DNA of 64,000 nucleotides, taken from positions 31,269,286 to 31,333,285 of the forward strand of contig JAVLUZ010000154.1 in NCBI GenBank assembly GCA_036768485.1. Direction: 5' to 3'. This document shows, piece after piece, positions 47,601 to 56,753 of this stretch. The translations under genes and the position numbers were made by a program. Origin of the DNA: Mermis nigrescens (lineage: Eukaryota; Nematoda; Enoplea; Mermithida; Mermithidae). Within the stretch, counting starts at the first letter, position 1. Every line of letters starts with the position of its first letter. Under the pieces are notes generated by a model, which was not told the DNA's origin, did not search any database, and saw only the letters and a list, made by a program, of their open reading frames with translations.

Positions 47601-50600
47601 TTCATAGCATGTATTTTCCAATCATAATTCGATTTATAAAATAACAGTGGTAAACTTAGTAAATTTGCATTCTTTTGAGACGCATGTACATGCATACGTA
47701 TAATCGTAATATTTGTAATGCGTAAATATAAACATCAGCAATCGTCTCCAATTTCACCTTGTGTATGCAATACATTCGCTTTTACAAACATATATTAATG
47801 AATTGGCTAAAATTGAGTAAATTTTGGCTTAATTCATTGATTTATAGAGCTCGGTAGCAGCGGATATTTTTATTGCTGCGCTTACGGAAAACGCATTTTA
47901 CCAAAAATCTTTCGATGCTCATGAAATGGTATTTAAGCATTCGGATTATGGTGGGAAAGTCTTGCCCTAATTTTTTGATACACGGACAGCACAGTAGTTC
48001 CTCCGTGCACGAGCATACTGTATTTAAATTGCGCCTATTGTAGGCATATGTATATGCTAGCAGCAATGTCGATTGAAAGCCAGTGAATAATGAGAGAATG
48101 CATTCCTTGCATGCGCTTTGTTAGCATTGACTTAAGTCTTCCGTAATTTAGTAAAATAATCCGCAGTACGACGTAGAAATTCTGCAATTTTTGTGGTATT
48201 GACAGTGTTTTACCATACTTCAGAATCGAACTCAACTTTGGCTTGATTGTGCCAGCAAGTTGACAGCAGTAATACAACAAATTATCGAATTTGCGAAATT
48301 AGTTCCCGGATTCATGAAACTGGTGCAAGAAGACCAAATCATGCTTCTGAAAGGAGGTAAGTGAAAAAACGAGCAGTCTATTAACAACAAAAGGCGGCTT
48401 TTTGACGGCAAAAATGTCCATCCGTACAATAGAGAGCGAAAAATTTTGAGTCTTATCAGTTTTCGGCGTTTAGGAAAATTAAGAAACCGATGGCATGGTA
48501 TAATTACCTAATTTTAACACTTCTCTCCAAAAATCTCCAAAAGATGAAAATGAACCCAAAGTTCAACTAAATCTTTTATCGAGAAGCATTTCTTTGAAAT
48601 GCCTTGAGAGGAAGGGGCATCACTGATCAAGCGGAATAGAAGGGTTTCCTTATTATTGATACGCTTAAATGCTTTGCGGTCATCCAAAAATAATTCGCAA
48701 TAGTATCAGAGAAATAAAAGCTAATTCTAAAAAAACTGAACTGGCGTTACCCCTAAAATTAGATTTCAGGCGAACTTTTTTCGATTTTGCCCCATTAGAT
48801 CATCAGAATCAGGTTACTGCCCTTGTATAGTCAGACCGGTCTGTGGGGTCAGCGAAAGCTTTTTTTGACCCAAAGTGGACCTAAAATTGCTATAAACGTT
48901 AAAATAGTACAAAATTGTCTTAATTGACCGTTTCTATTCGATTTCGAGTATTTTTGCAAATAAGTTATGATTTTTCCCTTTTTTAACCCCCAATTTTGCT
49001 TTAACTTACCCAAAAATTTCATATTTTGTCCTTTTCCGGAAGTCTAAGCTCCCAAAATTCCTTGCGTGCATGTCTGTTTTTAACAACAACTGACGTACAT
49101 CACGTTTGAATTTCAGCATTCTTGCTTTAAATAACACTTTTTCATGAATAGACCATTTTCAATTTAAAGGAACGTTTGAAATCTCCATTCTGCGGATGTC
49201 CCTTCTGTACGACTTAAGCAAGAACAGGATACTGTATGGCGGTCTTTACGTACCGATTACGATATTCACGTCAGACGATCCTGCTGAACAAGCCTTCATC
49301 GTCGACGTGTTTAGCCTCGTACGTCAGCTTAGTAGCTATTGCTTGACTGAGACAGAGACTGCTCTTTTCACAGCAGCCGTGTTGATGTCGCCAAGTAAAA
49401 ATGCTTTTTAAGAAATTTTTATAAACATTCTCGTACGTGTACTGCCATGGGCGTACGCAGAGGGTGGGGCTGGGGCGGAGGGCGGCCGCCCCCCTTAGCC
49501 CAAAATAATTTTGGAAACGTGAGATAATGCACGGAAAATAATGAAAATTGGCACCTTTTCATCGGAAAATCTCGAAATTTTCGGCGCCATTTATTGAGAG
49601 AAGATAAACCCCCCAACGTTGGAATTTCATGAGCTTAATGAATAGAGCATGTTCGGGAACGTAAGGAAATGCACTTTATTTTGTGTTCCACCGAACATAT
49701 CCCAGAATATAAAGTCATCAATTTTCGGACCGCCCTTTCCCCCTTAGAAAAATCCTGTGTACAGTACATGATGAATGTCAAAAGCGTATTTGATGAATGG
49801 AAAAAATAGGATAATCTTGAATTTTTGGAAAAGTTCCACTCTATATGCAGAAGACAGAATTCAGCCAACTGGTCGAACTTGCAATCTAACAAACCCCTCT
49901 TCAACCCTGAAATTCATGGTGTTTAATATAAGCTTGCCGGCGCTGCCTTTTTTGCCGGGACCCGGAAACTTACCATAGACTTTGGATATATGATGATCCC
50001 ATATCGATATTTCTTATGTAGGCTCTGTGTCTAGCTCGGGGCCGACAGTTCTGCCGGCAAGAACAGGGAAACATTCTTTGTTACAGTTTATGCCTGAATT
50101 GGGATCGCTCTAATTGACGACCACATCGTCTAGAAAGCTCCATAAACTAGTAAATTTTTGAGCTTTTGTTGGGGGAGGCTGGCAAACTGTTACATCCAAA
50201 TCGTCCTTCCTTTCTTTGACTAAGTCAGTCAACCACTGTTTGTCAGTCAAAGCACTTTCTTGACTTCGAAAAACTTTATTCTTGTACCGAGTTTCCAAAA
50301 TACTTGCAATAACGCAAGTTTTGTTGATTTATTCTAATGAAACAAATCGCTCGCTAAGTTTTTGTAATAATTCACACAGACTACATAATCTGAATGCGGC
50401 TAAAATCACCAATATTATTAGATAAAAATTTTGTCGAAGCATACACAGCCGTTATAATCATTGACACAGTAACATATTTCTGTGAAACCTTTCTGATCAG
50501 TTCTTCAAACGGCTATAATAGTGTAACGATTTTTTCTATCATTCACCACTGATGTTGATAAAAACATTTAACTTATTTTCAACACAAGATGTAGCCAATG

Positions 50601-53064
50601 CTTCCTGTTGTCCTAGTAATCTTTCTAGCATATAGAAACTGCTATTCCACGTAGTGCAAACGTCCTGAATGAGCATATGTTGAACAACACCTAAGCAGGG
50701 ATGGATTTAAAGGGGGCGAGGGGGCGGTAGACCCCTCCCCCTCAGCCCAAAATAGTTGGCGAGATAAAGAATGTATATGTCAAACCGACTATTCTCCATA
50801 GATAGTTTTGAAAAATGAGCTTGCTAAGCGAGAGTTGTAAACGAAGAGAAAGTTAAAGTCTAAACCTGCCATTACATAATGAAGAGAATTATAAAAGATT
50901 TTTAACTTAAAGAAAATAAAAAAGGTGGGAAGTTGGTAAATTAAAACAAATTTAAAGCATATGATGAAACATTATTGTTGAGAATGGGACGATCACGTGC
51001 TATGTACGAGTATAATGACTCCTTGATTAAAAGATCAAAAGAGCTGGATGCTCGACTGATAACCTTGAAGCAATCTGATGTAATTGGATGATTGCTATTT
51101 GCGATATGTTTGTGAATAGCAGATAAGCTATCACCCTGAATTGGCTTTCCTGTAGCAAATGAGATGCCAGTATGCTCTGCAATTCTATTCCCATAATGTC
51201 AGCGAGTTTCGCCAATGTAAGTAGCCATACAGCTAGAACACTGTACTTATATACTAAATTTGAGAGTAGCTTAGCAGGTACAGCATCCTTGTTCTTGAAA
51301 AAGAATTCTAAAGCTTATATCTGCATTTTACCCTCAGATTAGAGTAAGGTTTGTTTACAAACCTGTCATGTGTATCAGCCGGTTTTTCAAGAACAAGGAT
51401 GCTGTACCTGCTAAGCTACTCTCAAATTTAGTATATAAGTATACGTGTTCTAGCTGTATGGCTAGTTATATTGGCGAAACTCGCCGACATTTTGGGAATA
51501 GATTTGCAGAGCCTACTGGCATCTCATTTGCTACAGGAAAGCCAATCCAGGGTGATAGCTTATCTGCTATTCACAAACATATCGCAAATAGCAATTATCC
51601 AATTACATCAGATTGCTTCAAGGTTATCAGTCGAGCATCTTTTGATCTTTTAATCAAGGAGTCATTCTACATAGCACGTGATCGTCCCATTCTCAACAAT
51701 AATATTTCGTCATATCTTTTAATATTGTTTTAATTTACCAACTTGCCACCTTTTTCATTTTCTTTAAGTTTAAAATCTTTTATAATTATCTTCATAATGT
51801 ATATGTAATTTGCAATGATTTTTGATCGTTAACGATCATAATTTCTCAAGTTTTTCCGGTGCTTCGCGCCGGATAATACCTATTAAAGACTTTTATTTAC
51901 TTTCTTGGCGGCCTGGAAGCCATTTTTGCCGAAGGAATGTGTCTCGAAACAATTTCAAGAGCAGAAAGAACTATTTCATCATAGATTTGTTTTATTTTCA
52001 ATCGTAATTTTTTAAAAATTTTCGTCGTTTAGCGTCAAATGCTACAAGTACAGGGAAAAGAGCAGTAACAAGCTTCTAAACGTCTTTCCGCCTTAAATTT
52101 TACAAATTTTCCGGCGCTTTGTGCCGGATTTTCGCTAAAGTCAAAGAAATTTAATGAGTTTCTCGCACAAAATTGTCGAAAATTTCAAACATTTTGAAAA
52201 AATGTTGCGTCAAAAGTGAATTTAAATAAAACTAGACAACATAAAACGCAGAAAAAATGCTATTACGCTCGGAAGGCTAAATTTTTGGACTTAATTCTAA
52301 ATGTTTTTGGAAAAGCTGGGGTACCGCCCCCCCTTAGGAAAATTCTTGATCCGCCACTGCACTTAAGCCAATTTGAATTTGTTTGAGGCGGTTACAGGCC
52401 AACTGTGAGTGCTTGAATTGTCCAACCAGCTTCCTTCCGTAGGCTAAAGTATCAGAGACACTCCTTTGTGCCAATATTCCGTCACTAATGAATTAAATTT
52501 CAGGATCATAAGGCATTGACTGCACAGTTTGTGAAATTGCCGTGGAAAACGGTACGTCCTTCAGTCCTGTATACTATAATTCTTTATATCGGCCTCTATA
52601 TCGGCCAAACCCTTATCGGTGCATCCCTACTAATAAATATTAGTAATAATAGCGGCTATAAAATGTTGATACCGTAAAGCACTAATACTCATCAGTTATG
52701 TTGGAAAATTTTTAATAAATAATAATCCGATAATTTATGTCGTATAACTTCTAGCTAAATTATATGTTGGGCGATTGGCCCCTTACCTTCCCTGATTGGT
52801 TTTACATGTTTTGATGAACTTTTAGTCCGAAGCGATGTCCGAAATAGACAAGAGATTAACGAAATGCACAAAACGTACTGGGATTGCTTATTGTACGAAT
52901 TGAGATTAAGTCATCCGGGTCACGAGTTCAGCGAATTATTGCGTCACGAAATGCTAATGTTACACGAATTGGCCAACAGTCACGTGAACATATTGGCCAA
53001 ATTTAAAAAATCATCGCCGGTCGATTTGCCTCCATTGTACAAAGAATTATTTACCACTGATTGA
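35582..53064 (+). CDS. Hr3: Nuclear receptor Hr3 (DHR3/ROR group), missing N-terminal exon(s)
   Basis: Exons: 35582-35667, 36242-36383, 37328-37526, then 41308-41534 or 43336-43592, then 44800-44924, 48224-48356, 49170-49394, 52826-53064 (TGA). Phases agree throughout: 458 residues via the first hinge exon, 468 via the second. The first codon needs one base from an upstream exon that I cannot find. The two-finger DNA-binding domain has CKVCGD...CEGCKGFFRRS (P-box EGCKG) and [17 protein letters not shown]. It is followed by the ROR/Hr3 C-terminal extension [17 protein letters not shown]. The ligand-binding domain shows [20 protein letters not shown], then [15 protein letters not shown], and a helix 12 AF-2 motif LYKELF near the end. 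In insects Hr3 is an ecdysone-induced nuclear factor that binds RORE-type sites and acts in moulting and metamorphosis. The introns are packed with MITEs, some within a few bases of splice sites. Confidence 0.93.
36242..36383 (+). CDS. Hr3: Hr3 exon: second zinc module
   Basis: 142 bp between AATTTCAG and GTAAGC. It encodes [19 protein letters not shown], then the second module [20 protein letters not shown] family D MITE begins at about 36389, five bases into the following intron. Confidence 0.95.
36389..36790 (+). mobile_element. Family D hAT-like MITE at the Hr3 donor
   Basis: It starts CATACATGTACAGCATGGGA and ends near 'ctaaggtatg', with the G-run and 'ggcgcaaaacgctgaatctt' landmarks. 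The bases before it (ATGGTAAG, exon end plus donor) and after it (GCGGTGAG) agree at five of eight positions, so the duplication is only suggestive. Confidence 0.65.
37328..37526 (+). CDS. Hr3: Hr3 exon: C-terminal extension and hinge start
   Basis: 199 bp between ATACTTAG and GTACGT, encoding [20 protein letters not shown] and a hinge that ends SPSV. It ends in phase 2, which is compatible with both hinge exons at 41308 and 43336. Confidence 0.92.
37575..38040 (-). repeat. Two reverse family C copies
   Basis: One runs from 'gacatgcacgtggggagttt' to about 37745 and the second from 'gcagacatgtggatggaaat' to 'ccaagaccagaccaaccata'. Both carry 'gaggcaaaatgaagg'-type and 'gaccaaaaactg' landmarks. 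Confidence 0.55.
38160..38216 (+). repeat. TTTA/ATTT microsatellite
   Basis: An uninterrupted run of about ten TTTA-type units with one short break. Confidence 0.85.
38645..38935 (-). repeat. Family C element, reverse
   Basis: 'aactagaaatggacgtaagg', 'aggcaagatgagggacaga', 'gatcaaaagctgttggtta', ending 'gatccctccaaaccggccat'. Confidence 0.55.
38947..39326 (-). mobile_element. Family D hAT-like MITE (380 bp)
   Basis: Perfect 8-bp target duplication GTCGGTAC at 38939-38946 and 39327-39334. Termini are CATACGTGTTCTTG...GCTGTACATGTATG. This copy defines the family D boundaries. Confidence 0.85.
39335..39570 (+). repeat. Family C element, 5'-truncated or diverged
   Basis: 'agatggccggtctgggggtc', 'taatatggttataaaaatag', 'tgaccttaatgtcaccttg', 'ttctgggggttcca'. 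Confidence 0.5.
39655..39880 (-). repeat. Family C element, reverse
   Basis: 'agacatgtacgtggaagttt', 'aaaatgaggcaaaataaagg', ending 'tgacctaccccagaccgg'. Confidence 0.5.
40336..41288 (-). mobile_element. Family A hAT-like MITE split by a fold-back element, 19 bp before an Hr3 exon
   Basis: Perfect 8-bp target duplication ATCGCTTC at 40328-40335 and 41289-41296. Family A sequence runs from CATAGGTGG at 40336 to about 40563 and resumes at 41281 with 'caggtgtg'. The fold-back at 40564-41280 fills the gap. Confidence 0.85.
40564..41280. mobile_element. Fold-back element with TTCAGAGGTTCAG-type repeats, nested in family A
   Basis: Ends are GGGCCTGTTGCA and TGCAAGAGACCC (inverted, 10 of 12 match), flanked by CAG on both sides. 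Both subterminal regions carry many short 'gaggttcag(t/a)gg' and 'tttctagagg' repeats in opposite orientation. TIR style and a 3-bp CAG duplication suggest PIF/Harbinger, as an inference. No transposase is present. Confidence 0.7.
41308..41534 (+). CDS. Hr3: Hr3 hinge exon, version 1
   Basis: 227 bp between CTTTTTAAACAG and GTAACA. It starts in phase 2 and ends in phase 1. It encodes [39 protein letters not shown], then [13 protein letters not shown] and a Ser/Thr end. The composition (Gly, Gln, Asn, Pro) is typical of a receptor hinge. It joins in frame to 44800 but not to 43336. Confidence 0.87.
42968..43329 (-). mobile_element. Family D hAT-like MITE abutting the second Hr3 hinge exon
   Basis: It carries 'ttttcggcgcttcgcgtcat' and ends 'tttccatgctgcgcgtgtctg'. 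The flanks TCCTAGTC at about 42959-42967 and TTCTAGTC at 43330-43337 agree at seven of eight bases. The right flank contains the splice acceptor of the next exon. The 5' part of the long open frame over this stretch is element sequence. Confidence 0.65.
43336..43592 (+). CDS. Hr3: Hr3 hinge exon, version 2 (alternative)
   Basis: 257 bp after GGTTCTAG. It starts in phase 2 and ends in phase 1 at a weak CAG|GTTCTA donor. It encodes [38 protein letters not shown], a Met/His/Ser stretch, then an acidic end [14 protein letters not shown] that joins ELLSRTV of the next exon. If the donor is ignored the frame stops at 43619-43621 (tail GSKTDCINT), which would give a receptor without ligand-binding domain. 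Confidence 0.78.
44205..44720. repeat. Two family C copies, reverse then forward
   Basis: Reverse copy at about 44205-44430 ('agaataggaagattggaaa' to 'ccttctcagaccggctgct'). Forward copy at about 44440-44710 ('tagatgcacagcatggccga' to 'ccagtgcatgtctgctg'). Confidence 0.6.
44800..44924 (+). CDS. Hr3: Hr3 exon: start of the ligand-binding domain
   Basis: 125 bp between TTTTTCATTGCAG and GTAAGC. It starts in phase 1 and encodes [20 protein letters not shown], then [19 protein letters not shown]. It accepts either hinge exon. Confidence 0.85.
44925..48223. other. Hr3 intron with B and C elements
   Basis: It holds a family B copy at about 46272-46418 ('ggtggtctggattctcg' to 'actgcacgcttatgg') and family C copies at about 46480-46735 and 47160-47455 (ends 'cacgtgcatgtctg'). 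No other gene is visible; the 105-, 84- and 74-codon open frames have no support. Confidence 0.5.
48224..48356 (+). CDS. Hr3: Hr3 exon: ligand-binding domain helices 3-5
   Basis: 133 bp between CATACTTCAG and GTAAGT. It encodes [19 protein letters not shown], then [20 protein letters not shown] and MLLKG, the nuclear receptor signature region. Confidence 0.93.
48770..49080 (+). repeat. Family B fragment joined to a family C copy
   Basis: 'gccccattagatcatcagaa...ctgcccttgtatgg' (B end), then 'agaccggtctgtggggtcag' to 'ccttgcgtgcatgtctg' (C). Confidence 0.45.
49170..49394 (+). CDS. Hr3: Hr3 exon: ligand-binding domain helices 5-9
   Basis: 225 bp between AATTTAAAG and GTAAAA. It encodes [32 protein letters not shown], and [17 protein letters not shown]. 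It joins in phase to 52826 across a 3.4-kb intron. Confidence 0.93.
49446..49770 (+). repeat. Family G-like fragment
   Basis: 'gggcgtacgcagagggtggg', 'ggcggccgccccccttagcc', later 'ccgccctttcccccttagaa'. Similar to family G ends, but with diverged termini. Confidence 0.4.
50815..51300 (-). mobile_element. Penelope-like retroelement 3' part, reverse copy
   Basis: Reading leftward, it repeats the GIY-YIG region and 3' end of the copy at 51385. The GIY-YIG frame is damaged (for example 'cccataatgtcagcgag' against the other copy). It ends at 50815 in 'ttttgaaaaatgagcttgct', a 3' end also found at 60060. It is 5'-truncated at about 51300. Confidence 0.75.
51368..51835 (+). mobile_element. Penelope-like retroelement 3' part with GIY-YIG endonuclease domain (coding to 51733)
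   Basis: Open frame of 121 codons to TAA at 51731-51733. It contains [20 protein letters not shown], matching the C-x2-C...YIGET(K/R)R signature of the GIY-YIG endonuclease at the C-terminus of Penelope-like element polyproteins. A His-containing middle ([12 protein letters not shown]) and [18 protein letters not shown] follow. The reverse transcriptase part is absent, so this is a dead 5'-truncated copy. The 3' tail resembles the reverse copy. Confidence 0.75.
52504..52551 (+). other. Exon-like 48-bp segment in the last Hr3 intron
   Basis: It is bounded by AAATTTCAG and a good GTACGT donor and is open in one frame ([16 protein letters not shown]). The phase after 49394 would read a stop at its third codon, so it is not part of the receptor frame. 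It could be a poison exon or chance. Confidence 0.25.
52826..53064 (+). CDS. Hr3: Hr3 terminal coding exon (helices 10-12)
   Basis: 239 bp after GAACTTTTAG. It encodes [53 protein letters not shown] and [11 protein letters not shown], then TGA at 53062-53064. LYKELF is the AF-2 coactivator helix. Confidence 0.93.
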
Positions 53065-53878
53065 ATTCTTTTGATGGCCTAGCAGAAAATTTTGGCCGCT
53101 CAAAGCTCCGAGCGCTAATATCGTATTTCGCTAGCCAATTGGATGAATATAGACGTTGATTGACTTGAGCGAAAGGATATTTGCTCGCTTTAGCTTTAAT
53201 AATGAAGAAATACTGGAAATATGTTGATTTTTTTGTAGTTAAGATACCATAATATTAATTGTCCTGATTATTTTTCGCACTCGTTTGTTGAAAGTCGTAT
53301 TAGACGTTTAAAGCTACAGACTGTAAGAGACAAACGATACATTTAGGTGTCCTTAAATTTCTTTAAGTTTTATGAAATTATCATTAAGAGCTAGCAATCC
53401 AGACATTTCTTTTTAATGCTTCGTTATCGTTTCCTCAGAGAATTTATAGAGCTTTGCTCTGCTTGACACCGAAATAATCCAGTTTTTCCTTAAGAGGTTA
53501 AGAGTAGGTCACTATATCCACCATGACTTGACTATGCGCGGCTCTTTGGTATTAATGCATTTATTTTTATCACGTGATTTGCTCGAAAAATGCTGATTTT
53601 TTCTTGAGGTTGACATGTGAGAAATAGTTTTTCTTCGCTCCTCCCGAACGACTTCTTTTGTAAAACGGTTAGGAATAATCTCAAAAGTATTTCCTGCGTT
53701 TGCTAAAAAGTTTTTAAATACTTCCAGAGTAAGCACCTTCATCCAGAATTATATTTTTCCTGAACTGTTAAATAAATGTGTCTATCAAAAATTTGCTTAT
53801 AAAGTTCGGGTCTACGGGTGATCGAAATTAATTTGAAAAATAAAGGCGATTTTCGAGTGAGAAGAGAGTATACTTGAT
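53065..53878. other. Hr3 3' UTR and flank
   Basis: AT-rich, with an AATAAA signal at about 53770. No repeat family was recognised. Confidence 0.4.
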
Positions 53879-54240
53879 TTGGGGGTAGGGGTTTTCAACC
53901 TCAGACAAATTTTCACCCCCCCCAGAATTTGCGATTTCTCAAGTTTCCGAAAAATTCGTAGAAAAGGTGCTGTTTTAGGCGTTTTGAGCCATCTATTTGC
54001 TCAAATGTGTCAAATTTTGGGCACTTCGCAGCGTATACTCACTCATTTCTTGACCACACTTTTTTTCAATTTATTCGAATTTTAAGCTTTTTATAAAATT
54101 TCTCATGTTTTTATACTCTAGAATGATAGAGCGCCGTCAAAAACGTCAAAAGACGATGTTTTTGACGCGTATCCACGATTTTTGAGCCTGAAGAAGGCAA
54201 ATCACTCCCCACTCCCCTCTCCCCTTGCTGGCATGTCAGG
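53879..54240 (-). repeat. Family D element, reverse, diverged
   Basis: 'ggggttttcaacctcagaca', 'tgggcacttcgcagcgtata', 'gccgtcaaaaacgtcaaaag', ending 'ttgctggcatgtcagg'. Confidence 0.5.
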
Positions 54241-55254
54241 AAGCAGGCACGTAGCTCTGGGGGAATGGGGGGGTTCGGACCTACCCCAAATTCCAGAAAA
54301 ATAGGACTTTTTAACCTTATTTTGTGCCATTTTTGGCCTTTTTGGGCTTAGTCCCCCAAAAATTGGTGTTGGTCCCTACCCCACCAAAATAGGACGGCCA
54401 GCTACGTGCCTGTCTGGAAGAGAGGCACAATAAAATTCTTCATTGTAGTAGTAGTATAGTAGCTTTGAACTTGTTTAGCAGCATTGATAACCAAATAAAT
54501 GCAAGTTCTTTCATTGCGACGATACAATAGTATTTTTTATTTGATTGCGCGAAACGTTTGGGTATTGTCCGTTCACTGACGAATAATTTATGTGTCACGT
54601 GTTGAGTTATTGACTGATCACCTCAGGATTTGTTCTGTTGCAAACTTACTGTTCGATTAGAATGACGACCTTGCTTGACCATATATAGAATGGACCATGC
54701 ATGGGCGGAAGTATGTAGAGAAAAAGAGGAACATGAAAATTCTCAGCCCAAATTTTTGGAGAAAATAAGGCAAAAACGGACAAAAATCTAAATTTGTTAC
54801 AACAACGGCTTGCAATCAAGTACAAATTAATTGTTAAGGTAATTTCTGCGCTATTCTGACATTCAACATGAAAGCCATTTTGGCTAAACAACGCTCTGTT
54901 TTATCACATATCGGCCACGTTGAACACCTTTATTGGCGCATTATATATGAGATCTAAATCTTGATCTTAATTTTATCTGAAATCTTCCACTTCATCATGC
55001 ATATGCGTCCGAAATTGATGGAAATAGTACATTTTGAAACAGAAGAGTCCTAATTTTATTATTGATATCCCGGAATCTGAGATTTGCTCTTCACGACCGA
55101 TTCGCCCATGTATGGCATGGGCAGACATTGACCGCAATAATCCAATTGATGCAATTTAATATTTGTTACGTACTCACATTAAATACCGCGATTATTATTT
55201 CACTGCCATAATTTGTCAAAGCATATATGTAGCGGCTTAAAATTATGGGTTGGG
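54241..55254. other. Intergenic with a C-like remnant
   Basis: A G-rich inverted pair 'tctgggggaatgggggggtt ... ggtccctaccccacc' at about 54256-54382, bounded by 'aggcacgtag' and 'ctacgtgcct', looks like another small fold-back. A reverse family C remnant lies at about 54695-54880. No genes. Confidence 0.4.
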
Positions 55255-55262
55255 GTCCCCGG

Positions 55263-55690
55263 CACACACGGGCTTAGGGAAAGGGAGTCTGGAAGTTGTA
55301 ACCCCCAGAAGTTGAAACCCCCTCCGCAGATTACTGTAGACCATACGTGGGCAGCAAGAAAATTCTGGGGGGTGCAAGATTTTTTTGAAGGTCGAAAAAT
55401 GGCCTTAAAAATGGTGGTATGGCGATAAAAACACCATTTTTCGACGTTTCTCATCAAGCACTATCCATTGGCATCAAAAAATTGCGAAAAAAAACGAAAA
55501 AAAATTTTCAAAAATTGAATTCTGGGGGGGTATTTTGATTTCTGGGGGGTATTTTGTTTCTGGGGGGGTGCATACCCCCCAACCCCCCCCACGCCCAGGT
55601 GTGCTGTAGACCCTAGAATCCTATTCTTAGTAATATTTTTAGCGATTTACCCATCCGGACCCCTCAGAATTTTTGTGCTGCCCTTATGTG
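55263..55690 (+). mobile_element. Family B hAT-like MITE hosting a family A MITE
   Basis: Perfect 8-bp target duplication GTCCCCGG at 55255-55262 and 55691-55698, with termini CACACACGGGC...GCCCTTATGTG. Family B sequence is split by the A insertion at 55342-55603. Confidence 0.88.
55342..55603 (-). mobile_element. Family A hAT-like MITE (262 bp) nested in family B
   Basis: Perfect 8-bp target duplication CTGTAGAC at 55334-55341 and 55604-55611, with termini CATACGTGGGCAGC...GCCCAGGTGTG. Confidence 0.9.
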
Positions 55691-55723
55691 GTCCCCGGCC
55701 ATTTTGGGGAAGGGGGTAATGAC

Positions 55724-55994
55724 CACACGTGGGCGTGGGGGTTTGGGGGGTATGCACCCCCCCAAGAAACCAAAATACCCCCCCCCCAGAAATCAAAATA
55801 CCCCCCCCAGAATTCAATTTTTGAAATTTTTTTTCGTTTTTTACGCAATTTTTTGATGCCAATGGATAGTGCTTGATGAGAAACGTCGAAAAATGGTGTT
55901 TTTATCGCCATACCACCATTTTTAAGGCCATTTTTCGACCTTCAAAAAATCTTGCACCCCCCCCCCCCCAGAATTTTCTTGCTGCCCACGTATG
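55724..55994 (+). mobile_element. Family A hAT-like MITE (271 bp)
   Basis: Perfect 8-bp target duplication GTAATGAC at 55716-55723 and 55995-56002. It is inverted relative to the A copy 120 bp upstream, so the two could pair as a long hairpin. Confidence 0.9.
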
Positions 55995-56002
55995 GTAATG
56001 AC

Positions 56003-56753
56003 CTCCAATTTTTGGCCGAAAACAAAAAAACGGCCGAAAAAATCAATTTTTTCCGAAATATGGGAAGGGGTCAAAAAGTTTCTTGCTTGGGGGACAATCG
56101 ACTTCGGGTGGGTTATCCCCCATCCGCATGTTACATATGTCTCAAAGCCTGCATGGCTTGAAAGCGACTTACTGTTTTTATGTAAATTCGCGAATTCTTA
56201 TCATTGACTGACTTTGCCTGTGATTAACTCTTTTTCTCACTGAACGCGTGCTTTTCAGTCAGTACCTTTACTGCCTTACAAACCATGCCTGTAATTTTCG
56301 CTTATCAGTAATGTTGTTGATTGAATAACGAGTACGTGACTTCAGTGTAGATCGATGATCAGTTTTTTGATCGTCGTACGAATGTGGCAATATAATCTAT
56401 TTGTTAGACTGCGTTGATAGTGGTGAACAGACGCGCATTTGAGGGGGTTAGGGGTCCACAGACCCACCCTACAATGGAAAAATGGAAAATTTTCTGGGAG
56501 GGCGGCGACGTGGCCCAATCTTTACATAACAGAGATTTAGTTTAAAAAAACCGTGTTTACACGTGAAAATGGAATCTTTCGATCTTTCCCAGACCTAAAA
56601 TAGATATTCATGTAAAACTTTCACCAGAAATTCCAAGATTTCTTAAAATTAAGTAATATGGAAAAATGATTACACTTTCTCGAAATTTCGTCAAGTCCTC
56701 CCGCTGAAGGGTGGTCGAAAGGAAAAAATATCTGTGCTTCATACTGCCATTTA
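56003..56753. other. Intergenic, no gene seen
   Basis: AT-rich. A remnant of reverse family C or G lies at about 56430-56530 ('gaggggttaggggtcc', 'aatggaaaattttctggga'). Confidence 0.35.

Larger units (their letters stand above)
50690..52363 (+). repeat. Family G element interrupted by a Penelope-like pair
   Basis: The left piece 'agcagggatggatttaaagg ... ccctcagcccaaaatagttg' (50690-50765) and the right piece from about 51840 ('tccggtgcttcgcgccggat') to 'cttgatccgccactg' at about 52358 belong to one family G copy. The Penelope-like sequences lie between. Confidence 0.5.

Noticed and set aside
51027..51215. Minus-strand frame starting [12 protein letters not shown] and its plus twin at 51471
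   Set aside because: Both are out-of-frame readings of the same GIY-YIG region of the two Penelope-like copies.
52504..52551. DHKALTAQF segment as a normal Hr3 coding exon
   Set aside because: Wrong phase after 49394. The exon at 52826 joins directly and restores the expected helix 9-10 region.
55200..56207. Open frames on both strands
   Set aside because: They coincide with the family A and B MITEs and read through G/C runs and target duplications.
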